From: CAYGVT01 sp964353355
GTDB taxonomy: Archaea; Thermoplasmatota; DTKX01; GCA-020343715
Direction: 5' to 3'
Length of the DNA: 29,753 bases
Assembly (NCBI GenBank): GCA_964353355.1
Contig: CAYGVT010000122.1
Location: 1 to 29,753, forward strand
Positions 8,594-15,487 of this stretch are shown here, piece after piece. A model generated the notes under the pieces. The model was not told the DNA's origin, searched no databases, and saw only the letters and a list, made by a program, of their open reading frames with translations. A program made the translations under genes and the position numbers. Positions within the stretch are counted from its first letter, which is position 1. Each line of letters begins with the position of its first letter.

Positions 8594-8614
8594 CCACCCC
8601 CCAGATGGCCCCGC

Positions 8615-8681
8615 GCCAAGGCCCTGCAGGCCCTTGGCCGATGCAACCCGATGGGGGGCTGGGCATCCATCGGTGCATCGG
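8615..8681. terminator. Tandem stem-loops between convergent tRNA-Ser and P-type ATPase genes
   Basis: Two adjacent perfect inverted repeats. GCCAAGG (8615-8621) pairs with CCTTGGC (8632-8638). Then CCGATGCA (8638-8645) pairs with TGCATCGG (8674-8681), enclosing CCGATGG (8648-8654) paired with CCATCGG (8667-8673), for 15 base pairs with a 2-base bulge. The position between convergent genes suggests transcription termination or 3'-end processing in either direction. No T-tract follows, so terminator is the positional guess. Confidence 0.45.
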
Positions 8682-8694
8682 ACGCCACCGCGTC

Positions 8695-11238
8695 TCAGGC
8701 CGGCGTGCTCCTGCGCCGGCCGGCCTTCAGCAGTTCGAACCAAAGTATGCTCAGCACGCCCGCCCCCACGCAAATTGCCAGGTCTATCAGGTGGATGATC
8801 GAGAAGTGGAACATCTCCCGAAGGCCCGGCGTGTAGAGGACGAGCAGCAGGAAGGCGACGGCCCCCACGACGACGTACACCAAGGCGTTGTTCCTCGACC
8901 TTGCCATCCCCACGATGGTCCTCGACCATGACCTGTTGGTGAGGATGAGCCCCAGGTTGGCCACGATGAGCGTCGTGAACGCGAGGGCCCGGGCCTCGTC
9001 CTCCCCCTGGCCCCGCTGGGTGGAGACGAAGAAGACCGTCGCGACGATCGCCAGGACCATGATGCCCTGGAGCATGCTCACCACCAGGGTCCTCCTGTCG
9101 AACAGGGGGACCCTCGGGTCGCGCGGCGGCCGCTGCATGACGTCGCTCTCCTCCCTCTCCGCCTCGAAGACGATCGAGCAGGCGGGGTCGATGACGAGCT
9201 CGAGGAAGACGATGTGGATCGGGAGCAGCACCAGGGGCCAGTCGAGGAAGATGGGGAGGACCGACATGCCCGCTATCGGCACGTGGATGGCCACGATGTA
9301 CGCCAGGGCTTTTTTGATGTTGTCGAATATCCTGCGTCCCATCCTCACGCCATGGACGATCGAGGAGAAGTCATCGTCGAGCAGCACAAGGGCCGCGGAC
9401 TCCCTGGCCACGTCCGTGCCGCGCCCGCCCATCGCGATTCCTATGTGGGCGCTCTTCAGGGCCGGCGCGTCGTTCACGCCGTCGCCCGTCATCACGACCG
9501 TCTCGCCGGTGCCCTTCAGGGCGTTGACGATGCGCAGCTTCTGCTCCGGTACGACCCTCGCGAAGACGCTCACGCCCCCGATGGCCTTCCGGAGGGAATC
9601 CTCGTCCATGGAGTCCAGCTGCGGGCCGGTGATGATGCTGCCGGGCGACCGCAGGCCTATCTCCTCGGCGATGCGCCTCGCGGTCCCGGGGTAGTCGCCG
9701 GTTATCATGACCACCCGGATGCCCGCGGCGTAGCACTCCTTGACCGCGTCCGCCACGCCCGGCCGGACCGGGTCCACGAACCCGAGCAGGCCTACGAACT
9801 CGAAGTTGAAGTCGTGCTGCTGCGCGGGCAGGTCGGTCCTCGTGAAGCTCGCCTTCGCCACGCCGATGATCCTGAGCCCCTGCGACGCCATCGTCCCGAT
9901 GGTCCTGGAGAGCGCATCCACCCGAGGTGCATCGAAGTGGCACAGGTCCGCCACGGCCTCAGGCGCCCCCTTGGTGGCGATGACGTACTCCGTGCCGGCC
10001 GGCGATATCCACACTTGCGACATTGCGAGCAGTTCCTTGGAGAGGGGGTACTCCTGCACGAGGGTCCAGTCGTCGTGCACGTGCTCCGTGGTGCAGAGCT
10101 CGTGGTCGCACAGCGCCCTTATGGCCTTCTCCATCGGGTCCACGGGGCTAGGCTTGCTCGCCAGGACGGCATACTCGAGCACCTCGTGGAAGGCCTCGGG
10201 CATCGTCCTTCCCGGGCCGGTGACGACGTGGCTCTGGCCCCCGACCGAGACCTCGCGCACGGTCATCCTGTTGAGCGTGAGCGTGCCCGTCTTGTCGACG
10301 CACAGCACGGTGGTCGAGCCCAGCATCTCGACCGTTGGGCCACGGTGCGTGAGGACTTTTATCTGCGACAATCGCCACGCGCCCAGGGCGAGGAATATCG
10401 TGAGGACGACCGGGAACTCCTCCGGAAGGATGGCCATCGCGAGCGTCAGCCCCGCCAGGAGCCCGTGGAGCCAGTCCGCGCGCGTCGCCCCGTAGGTCAC
10501 GATTACCGTCACGCACAGCACCACGCCGAGGACCGCCACGTTGCGCACGAGCGTCCTCGTCTCCTTCTGGAGGAGGGTGTCCTCGTCCTCGACGGACTCG
10601 AGGGCCTTCCCTATCTTGCCCAGCTCGGCCACACCGCCGGTCGCGTACACCCGGGCCGTCCCCTGTCCCTGCACCACGAGCGTCCCGGAGAACACGAACG
10701 GGAGGTCCTCGCCCCCTGGGGGTGTGCGCTCCATCCTCCCGTCCCACTGGAGCTTCCGGACGGGGACGGATTCGCCGGTGAGCAGCGACTCATCGACCGC
10801 GAGATGGCTGCTCGATAGCAGCACCGCGTCCGCGGGGACCCTGTCACCCTCCGACAGGACGATGATGTCGTCACGGACGACCTCCCGGCCAGGGATGCGC
10901 CTCTCCTGTCCGTCACGGATGACGAGGGCGCGAGGGCTCGAGAGGTCCCTCAGGGCCTCGAGCGCCCGCTCGGTCTTCCGCTCCTGGTAGAAGGTGATGC
11001 CCATGATGACGAAGACGAACGCGATGAGCATCAGCGCCTCCCCCAGGTCGCCCAGCACGAGGTACAGGGTGCCGCAGGCGATCAGGAGCAGGAACATCGG
11101 CTCGCGCACTATCTCGAGCGCTATAGTGAGGGCCTGCTTCCTCTTACCGGTGGGGAGCTCGTTGGGGCCCTCCTCCGCGAGCCGTCTGGCCGCCTCTGGC
11201 TCGGAGAGGCCTGCCCACGCGACCGAATCCTTACTCAC
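8695..11238 (-). CDS. P-type cation-transporting ATPase (P2-like)
   Basis: 847 residues from a GTG with GGAGGGG 8 bases upstream. Domain order is typical: N-terminal cation ATPase segment, TM1-TM2 (about 45-82), actuator with TGES (154-157), TM3-TM4, phosphorylation site DKTGT (D315), nucleotide domain, hinge TGDGVNDAP and six C-terminal membrane helices. The protein couples ATP hydrolysis to cation transport through an aspartyl-phosphate. The TM4 ion-binding motif is PEEFP (272-276) rather than the PEGLP of calcium and Na/K pumps, and TM6 reads ELVIDPACSI; these place it in a P2-related group whose ion is not settled. It appears monocistronic and is convergent with tRNA-Ser. A calcium or divalent cation role is likely but unproven. 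Confidence 0.95.
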   Translation of the reverse strand: MSKDSVAWAGLSEPEAARRLAEEGPNELPTGKRKQALTIALEIVREPMFLLLIACGTLYLVLGDLGEALMLIAFVFVIMGITFYQERKTERALEALRDLSSPRALVIRDGQERRIPGREVVRDDIIVLSEGDRVPADAVLLSSSHLAVDESLLTGESVPVRKLQWDGRMERTPPGGEDLPFVFSGTLVVQGQGTARVYATGGVAELGKIGKALESVEDEDTLLQKETRTLVRNVAVLGVVLCVTVIVTYGATRADWLHGLLAGLTLAMAILPEEFPVVLTIFLALGAWRLSQIKVLTHRGPTVEMLGSTTVLCVDKTGTLTLNRMTVREVSVGGQSHVVTGPGRTMPEAFHEVLEYAVLASKPSPVDPMEKAIRALCDHELCTTEHVHDDWTLVQEYPLSKELLAMSQVWISPAGTEYVIATKGAPEAVADLCHFDAPRVDALSRTIGTMASQGLRIIGVAKASFTRTDLPAQQHDFNFEFVGLLGFVDPVRPGVADAVKECYAAGIRVVMITGDYPGTARRIAEEIGLRSPGSIITGPQLDSMDEDSLRKAIGGVSVFARVVPEQKLRIVNALKGTGETVVMTGDGVNDAPALKSAHIGIAMGGRGTDVARESAALVLLDDDFSSIVHGVRMGRRIFDNIKKALAYIVAIHVPIAGMSVLPIFLDWPLVLLPIHIVFLELVIDPACSIVFEAEREESDVMQRPPRDPRVPLFDRRTLVVSMLQGIMVLAIVATVFFVSTQRGQGEDEARALAFTTLIVANLGLILTNRSWSRTIVGMARSRNNALVYVVVGAVAFLLLVLYTPGLREMFHFSIIHLIDLAICVGAGVLSILWFELLKAGRRRSTPA

Positions 11239-11332
11239 CGCCTACGCCCCTCCATCGACCTCGTGCTCCGGTATCAACGCGGTCAGTCTCCCCGACAGGC
11301 CGCCAGGCGGCTTCCGCCACGTATCCACCCGC

Positions 11333-11345
11333 CCTTATTAAACGT
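11333..11345 (-). promoter_or_regulatory. Box A promoter for the P-type ATPase
   Basis: ACGTTTAATAAGG on the minus strand, about 100 bases upstream of the GTG at 11238. The implied leader of about 70 bases is longer than for most genes here. Confidence 0.45.
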
Positions 11346-11410
11346 ATGGGATTTCAGATGCGGGTCCCTGGACATGCCGGGCGACGTCCCCTGGACGCGG
11401 CCCCACCCCC

Positions 11411-11424
11411 CAAAGCTTTTATAC
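11411..11424 (+). promoter_or_regulatory. Box A promoter for the zinc-ribbon gene
   Basis: CAAAGCTTTTATAC is a near-consensus archaeal box A. It predicts transcription from about 11445 and a leader of about 50 bases ending in a GGAGG ribosome-binding site (11486-11490). Confidence 0.6.
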
Positions 11425-11496
11425 CGCGCCATCCTATTGTATGGCGAGGTCGGCCAGCATAGCCTACCTCAAAGAGGAGCACTCCGGAGGGATCAG

Positions 11497-11703
11497 ATGA
11501 AGTGCCCCAAATGCCGTGCCGTGGTCGACGACAACGTCGAGAGATGCACATTCTGCGGTAACTACCTCAAGGGGTCGATGATGTCGCACTACAAGCTCGA
11601 CAACTACGACCCCACGCAGGGCTACAAGAAGCCCCAGCCCGCCCAGCCCGCGGCCACCGAGGAGCCCAAGTCGCGGTTCCGGCTGTTCAAGTCCAAGACC
11701 TGA
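11497..11703 (+). CDS. Small zinc-ribbon protein
   Basis: 68 residues. The N-terminal half is a four-cysteine zinc ribbon: C3-x2-C6 and C17-x2-C20, the latter followed by G as in treble-clef/ribbon knuckles. The rest is a short, probably disordered Pro/Ala/Gln segment ending in a basic SKSRFRLFKSKT-like tail. The start is set by the GGAGG ribosome-binding site 6 bases upstream and a clear box A. Proteins of this type are common in Thermoplasmatota and mostly uncharacterised; nucleic-acid or protein binding is inferred from the ribbon. The downstream GNAT gene begins about 40 bases later and may share the transcript. Confidence 0.8.
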   Translation: MKCPKCRAVVDDNVERCTFCGNYLKGSMMSHYKLDNYDPTQGYKKPQPAQPAATEEPKSRFRLFKSKT

Positions 11704-11742
11704 CCGCGCGCGCGAGAAGGACGGCCGTGGCGCCTAGTGACC

Positions 11743-12252
11743 ATGAGGACCGGTGATGGCATGGCCCGCGGTCCCCCCGACTTCCGATTCAGGGAGGCGT
11801 CCACCGCCGACGCGGCCGCGCTCGCGCGCATGGACGCGGAGTGCTTCCCCCACCACCCGTACCCCGAGCGGCTCATGCGGGACATAGTCGCGCGCGGGGC
11901 CTTCTGCCCGGTGGCCGAGCTCGACGGCGAGCTCGCCGGGTTCGCGATGGTCGACGTCCACCCGCGCAAGGGCGACGGGCTGCTCATCACCCTGGACGTG
12001 GCGGCGTCGCGGCGCAGGCGAGGGCTCGGCACCGCGCTGGTGGGCCTGTGCGCGCGCGAGGTCGCGCGCGCCGGCGGCACGCTCCTCGTGCTCACGACGG
12101 CCCCCAGCAACGGGCCGGCGCGAGCGCTCTACGGAAAGCTGGGCTTCAGGGACGCGGGGGTCATCGAGGGCTACTACGGGTACGACGACGCGGTCGTGAT
12201 GGTCCACGGCGACGTGTCCGCCCTGGTCGCACTGGCCCCTGACGCGCGTTAG
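11743..12252 (+). CDS. GNAT-family N-acetyltransferase (RimI-like)
   Basis: 169 residues from the ATG at 11743; a GTG at 11737 and an ATG at 11761 are alternatives and none has a strong ribosome-binding site. The acetyl-CoA-binding motif A reads RRRRGLGTALV, and the C-terminal NGPARALYGKLGF matches the RimI-type NxxAxxLYxxxGF signature. The ECFPHHPYP segment near the N-terminus recalls RimI/Ard1 enzymes, which acetylate protein N-termini. The substrate cannot be read from sequence. It lies about 40 bases after the zinc-ribbon gene. Its 3' end overlaps the 3' end of the convergent CDF transporter gene by 4 bases. Confidence 0.9.
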   Translation: MRTGDGMARGPPDFRFREASTADAAALARMDAECFPHHPYPERLMRDIVARGAFCPVAELDGELAGFAMVDVHPRKGDGLLITLDVAASRRRRGLGTALVGLCAREVARAGGTLLVLTTAPSNGPARALYGKLGFRDAGVIEGYYGYDDAVVMVHGDVSALVALAPDAR

Positions 12253-13244
12253 TGGAACTCGACCTCGTCGCCCTCGCCCGTGGAGGCGAGGGGCGCGCCC
12301 GCGGGCCCCATCGCCCTGTCCGAGCACGCCTCCTTGAGGCACTCGCGGCACGGGAGCTGGCAGGGCTCGAGGTGGATGAGCACCTGGGCCCTGCCCAGGC
12401 GCTCCTCGATCTCGAGCTGGATGTGGTGCGACAGCTCGTGCGCCTCCTGCACCGGCATCGAGGGCGGGAAGTGCAGGTGCATGTCGATGTGCCTCTCCGG
12501 CCCCGACCGTCGCGTGCGGAGGCTGTCGTAGCCGATGTGCATGCCCTTGTGCTCGTCGAGGACCGCGAGGATGGTGACCTGGTCCTCCGTAGGCAGCGGC
12601 GCGTCGAGGAGGTCCCCGAGCGTGCGGCGCGTGAGCTGGTAGGCGGCGAAGATGATGAGCACGGCCACGCCGATGGCCACGAGCGGGTCGAGCACGGACC
12701 AGCCGGTCACCCAGATGGCGACCATGGCCGCCATGACGCCCAGGGAGGTCCACACGTCGGTCGAGAGGTGCAGCGCGTCCGCCTCGAGCGCGACCGAGGA
12801 CGTCTCGCGCGCGACCTTGAACAGGTACCGCGAGACGGCGATGTTGACCACGACGGACACCCCCATCACCGCCACGCCCAGCAGCGGCAACCCGACGTCC
12901 CCGCCATTGATGAGGCGTCTCACCGCCTCGTAGACGATGACGATGGCCGCCACCACTATGAGCGCGCCCTCGACCATCCCGGACAGGTCCTCGTACTTGC
13001 CGTGGCCGTAGGCATGGTCCACGTCCGGGGGATGGGCGGACCTGCCGACGGCATAGAAGGCGATGAGGGCCGCCAGCAGGTCGATGCTGGAGTGGATGGC
13101 CTCGGAGAGGACGGCCACGGAGGACATGAGGATGCCCACCACGAGCTTGGCGATCACCAGGCCCGTGTTGGACACGACCGAGACGCGGGCGGCCTCCTTG
13201 CGCCGCCGGCCCATCTCCTCGAACTGGGTGCCCTTCGGTCCCAC
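12249..13244 (-). CDS. Cation diffusion facilitator (CDF) family metal transporter
   Basis: 331 residues from a GTG at 13244 that lies about 24 bases after a CTAATAC element, so the mRNA may be leaderless; an ATG at 13214 is the alternative. Six membrane helices precede a cytoplasmic metallochaperone-like domain. TM2 carries H51-x3-D55 and TM5 carries H159-x3-D163, the transport-site residues typical of zinc-type CDFs, which export divalent metal in exchange for protons. The C-terminal domain contains HIDMHLHF and HELSHHIQLEIEERL segments expected for the dimerising domain. Beyond it is an additional tail with four cysteines (CQLPCRECLKEAC), not a standard CDF feature, perhaps a metal-binding or redox site. 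Zinc specificity is likely, not certain. Confidence 0.93.
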   Translation of the reverse strand: MGPKGTQFEEMGRRRKEAARVSVVSNTGLVIAKLVVGILMSSVAVLSEAIHSSIDLLAALIAFYAVGRSAHPPDVDHAYGHGKYEDLSGMVEGALIVVAAIVIVYEAVRRLINGGDVGLPLLGVAVMGVSVVVNIAVSRYLFKVARETSSVALEADALHLSTDVWTSLGVMAAMVAIWVTGWSVLDPLVAIGVAVLIIFAAYQLTRRTLGDLLDAPLPTEDQVTILAVLDEHKGMHIGYDSLRTRRSGPERHIDMHLHFPPSMPVQEAHELSHHIQLEIEERLGRAQVLIHLEPCQLPCRECLKEACSDRAMGPAGAPLASTGEGDEVEFH

Positions 13245-13298
13245 GGCGGGATGATTGCGGTCCCCGTATTAGGGGATTTGGATTGCGGCGTCCCCGGT

Positions 13299-13349
13299 GG
13301 ACGGGACGGGAAGGGAAGGGAAGGGACGGGACGGGAAAGGACGGGACGG
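13299..13349. repeat. G-rich (A/C)-A/C-GGG tandem repeat, potential G-quadruplex
   Basis: About 50 bases of GGG triplets separated by AC or AA (GGGACGGGAAGGG type), with at least seven G-runs spaced by two bases on the plus strand. It lies in the gap between the CDF gene start and tRNA-Ala. The run satisfies the usual G3+N1-7 quadruplex pattern. Confidence 0.7.
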
Positions 13350-13449
13350 TGCTCTGCAGGTGGGATGGGTCAGTGGATGGAGGTGCCCTGAGAGATGGGG
13401 GCCGGGCCGATAGCCGGGTGAGGCGATGGGCAGTAAGATAGTCTGATGG

Positions 13450-13523
13450 TGGACCGAGCGAGATTCGAACTCGCGGCCTCCTCCATGCCAAGGAGGCGAT
13501 CTTCCAGGCTGATCTATCGGCCC
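13450..13523 (-). tRNA. tRNA-Ala (anticodon GGC)
   Basis: Read on the minus strand, the acceptor stem GGGCCGA pairs with TCGGTCC (one G-U pair), discriminator A, with an encoded CCA at 13449-13447. The anticodon arm CCTCC-TTGGCAT-GGAGG gives anticodon GGC, which decodes alanine GCC/GCU codons. The T arm GCGAG-TTCGAAT-CTCGC is intact. No intron is seen. Confidence 0.95.
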
Positions 13524-13544
13524 GCTGGGTTGGGGGAATGGGCT

Positions 13545-13560
13545 CCCCCCTTAAATGCGT
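13545..13560 (-). promoter_or_regulatory. Box A promoter for tRNA-Ala
   Basis: ACGCATTTAAGGGGGG on the minus strand, centred about 30 bases upstream of the tRNA 5' end at 13523, so initiation is expected within a few bases of the mature end. Confidence 0.5.
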
Positions 13561-13597
13561 TGCGCCCCGCAGCTATGGCCAGTAGGTCCCGTAGGCC

Positions 13598-15001
13598 TCA
13601 GCCGCAGCCGGGCGGCTTCTGCCCGTCCGCGGGCAGCCCGACGGGGTATCGCTCCGTGAGGCAGCCCGTGCACAGGTCCGCGAGGGGCAGGCCGATGGCG
13701 CGCTCCAGGCCCTCGAGAGTGAGGTACCGCACCGTGTCCGCCCCGATGGTCTTGGCGATCTCCTCCATCGTGCGGCCGCGGGCCAGGAACTGCTCCCGCG
13801 TCTTCATGTCGATCCCCAGCGGGCAGGGCGCGATGATGGGCGGTACCCCAAGGCGCACGTGCACCTCCTTGGCCCCCGCGCTCCTGAGCAGCCCCACGAT
13901 GCGGCGCATGGTGGTGCCGCGCACGATGCTGTCGTCGACCAGCACCACGCGGCGGCCCTCCACGACGGACTTGATGGGGTTGAGCTTGGCGCGCACGTCG
14001 GATTCGCGGTGCGCCTGGTCGGGAAGGATGAAGGTGCGGCCCACGTACCTGTTCTTCATCAAGCCCTCGTCGTAGAGCACGCCCTTGCGCACCGCATAGC
14101 CGAGCGCGTGCGCGCGGCCCGAGTCCGGCACACCGAACACGACATCGCCTACGATGGGGTCGTCCTCCGCCAGGATGGCGCCTATCTCGCGGCGGACCTT
14201 GTAGACCTCGTGGCCCTCGAGGATGCTGTCGGGGCGGGCGAAGTAGACCCACTCGAACATGCAGTGCGCACGACGGGGCGACTCCGCGAACGTGTGCGAC
14301 TTGACCTCGCCGCCCACGAGCTCGACTATCTCGCCCGGCCTCACGTCGCGGATGCGCTCGCCCCCGAGCGCGTCTATGGCCACGCTCTCGGACGCGACGA
14401 TGTGGCCGCCCTCCAGCTTGCCCAGGAACAGGGGCCGGACGCCGTGGGGGTCGCGCACCCCGTACACCGTGCCGTTCACCATCATGGTGAGGCTGTAGGC
14501 GCCGCGGATACGCTTCGACACGCGCGTCATCGCTGCCGGCACCGACGGGTGGTCCACGAGGTCGTTGGCGAGCATCCTGAGGATGAGCTCGGAATCGGAC
14601 GAGGTCATGAAGGCCCAGCCGCGCGCCTGGCGGTCCTGCATGACCTCGACGGCGTTGACGATGTCGCCGTTGTGGCCCATGGCCAGGTCGCCCAGGTCGC
14701 ACGTCGCGACGAAGGGCTGCGCGTTGGAGGAGTGGCTGCCGCCCGTGGTCGAGTAGCGCACGTGGGCGATGCCGGCCGCGCCCCGGAGTGGGCGCTCGAT
14801 CAAGTCGCCCAGGACCTCGTGCACCAGCCCCATGCCGCGGCGGTAGCGGATGCGGGAGCCGTCGTAGACCGCGATGCCGGCGGATTCCTGGCCGCGGTGC
14901 TGCAGGGCGCGGAGGGCGTTGTACACGAGGGGCGCGACGTCGCGGTCGTCGCCGAGCGATATGCCCACGACGCCGCACTTGTCATTGACGCCCTGCTCCA
15001 T
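13598..15001 (-). CDS. purF: Amidophosphoribosyltransferase
   Basis: 467 residues. The enzyme catalyses the first committed step of purine synthesis (PRPP + glutamine to 5-phosphoribosylamine). An 8-residue propeptide precedes the catalytic cysteine C9 in CGVVGI, the N-terminal nucleophile of the glutaminase domain (residues 9 to about 240). The phosphoribosyltransferase domain has the PRPP loop VLVDDSIVRGTT (353-364). Cysteines 247, 393, 444 and 447 match the spacing of the four ligands of the [4Fe-4S] cluster in the Bacillus subtilis-type enzyme, so this is the cluster-containing, oxygen-sensitive class with propeptide processing. The ATG is 3 bases after the eL37 stop, with its ribosome-binding GGAG inside that gene, so it is the third gene of the LSm-eL37-PurF operon. 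Confidence 0.97.
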   Translation of the reverse strand: MEQGVNDKCGVVGISLGDDRDVAPLVYNALRALQHRGQESAGIAVYDGSRIRYRRGMGLVHEVLGDLIERPLRGAAGIAHVRYSTTGGSHSSNAQPFVATCDLGDLAMGHNGDIVNAVEVMQDRQARGWAFMTSSDSELILRMLANDLVDHPSVPAAMTRVSKRIRGAYSLTMMVNGTVYGVRDPHGVRPLFLGKLEGGHIVASESVAIDALGGERIRDVRPGEIVELVGGEVKSHTFAESPRRAHCMFEWVYFARPDSILEGHEVYKVRREIGAILAEDDPIVGDVVFGVPDSGRAHALGYAVRKGVLYDEGLMKNRYVGRTFILPDQAHRESDVRAKLNPIKSVVEGRRVVLVDDSIVRGTTMRRIVGLLRSAGAKEVHVRLGVPPIIAPCPLGIDMKTREQFLARGRTMEEIAKTIGADTVRYLTLEGLERAIGLPLADLCTGCLTERYPVGLPADGQKPPGCG

Positions 15002-15004
15002 GCT

Positions 15005-15169
15005 TCAGTGCTCCTTCGCCCAGGTGTAGTTGCGGATGCGGGCGGTCGCGCCGTACCCGCAGTAAGCGCAGCGCTTCTTCTGGACGTGGTAGGAGTGGCG
15101 ACCGCACCTGCGGCACCGGATGTGCGTCTTTTTGTCTCTCCGTCCCATCGAGGTCGTGCCCTTCGTCAT
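15005..15169 (-). CDS. rpl37e: 50S ribosomal protein eL37 (L37e)
   Basis: 54 residues, beginning MTKGTTSMGRRDKKTHIRC and ending WAKEH. The zinc-finger cysteines are C19, C22, C34 and C37 (CRRC and CAYC), as in archaeal and eukaryotic L37e. The length and the TKGTxSMG start are diagnostic. The protein is highly basic and binds 23S rRNA. It sits 13 bases after the LSm gene and 3 bases before purF. LSm-eL37 adjacency is widespread in archaea, so co-regulation with ribosome synthesis is expected. Confidence 0.96.
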   Translation of the reverse strand: MTKGTTSMGRRDKKTHIRCRRCGRHSYHVQKKRCAYCGYGATARIRNYTWAKEH

Positions 15170-15182
15170 GCCGCTCTCCCGC

Positions 15183-15398
15183 CTAGGCCGCGATGTAGAT
15201 GACGCCGTCGCCGCGCAGGATGGCCGTCTCCCTGACGCCCACCTGCTTGCCGTCCACGTGCTCCTCGGCGCCTGTCAGCACAAGGTTCATGTGGGGGTCG
15301 AAGCCGCTCAGGACACCCCTGTACTCGACCCGGCCGCGTAGGGTGACGATGACCCTCCTGCCGACCGCCTTGTTGAGCACAATGAGGGGCTTGTCCAT
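15183..15398 (-). CDS. Archaeal Sm-like protein (LSm / snRNP homologue)
   Basis: 71 residues from the ATG at 15398; a GTG at 15404 adds two. The Sm1 motif (VGRRVIVTLRGRVEYRGVLSG, then FDPHMNLVL) and the Sm2 motif (ILRGDGVIYI) are both complete. Archaeal LSm proteins form heptameric rings that bind U-rich RNA ends and take part in RNA processing and tRNA/small-RNA metabolism. It is the first gene of the LSm-eL37-purF operon. A box A at 15434-15449 places the transcript start about 10 bases upstream of the start codon. Confidence 0.95.
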   Translation of the reverse strand: MDKPLIVLNKAVGRRVIVTLRGRVEYRGVLSGFDPHMNLVLTGAEEHVDGKQVGVRETAILRGDGVIYIAA

Positions 15399-15433
15399 GC
15401 TCACCGCGTCCTTGAACCGCCGAACGCGCAGGG

Positions 15434-15449
15434 AGTATTAAAGGTTTGC
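15434..15449 (-). promoter_or_regulatory. Box A promoter of the LSm-eL37-purF operon
   Basis: GCAAACCTTTAATACT on the minus strand, about 40 bases before the LSm start codon. No other box A appears before eL37 or purF, which supports one transcript. Confidence 0.6.
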
Positions 15450-15487
15450 CCGGGACCGCCGCGCCGCCGGCGCGCTGGCTAGGTCCG

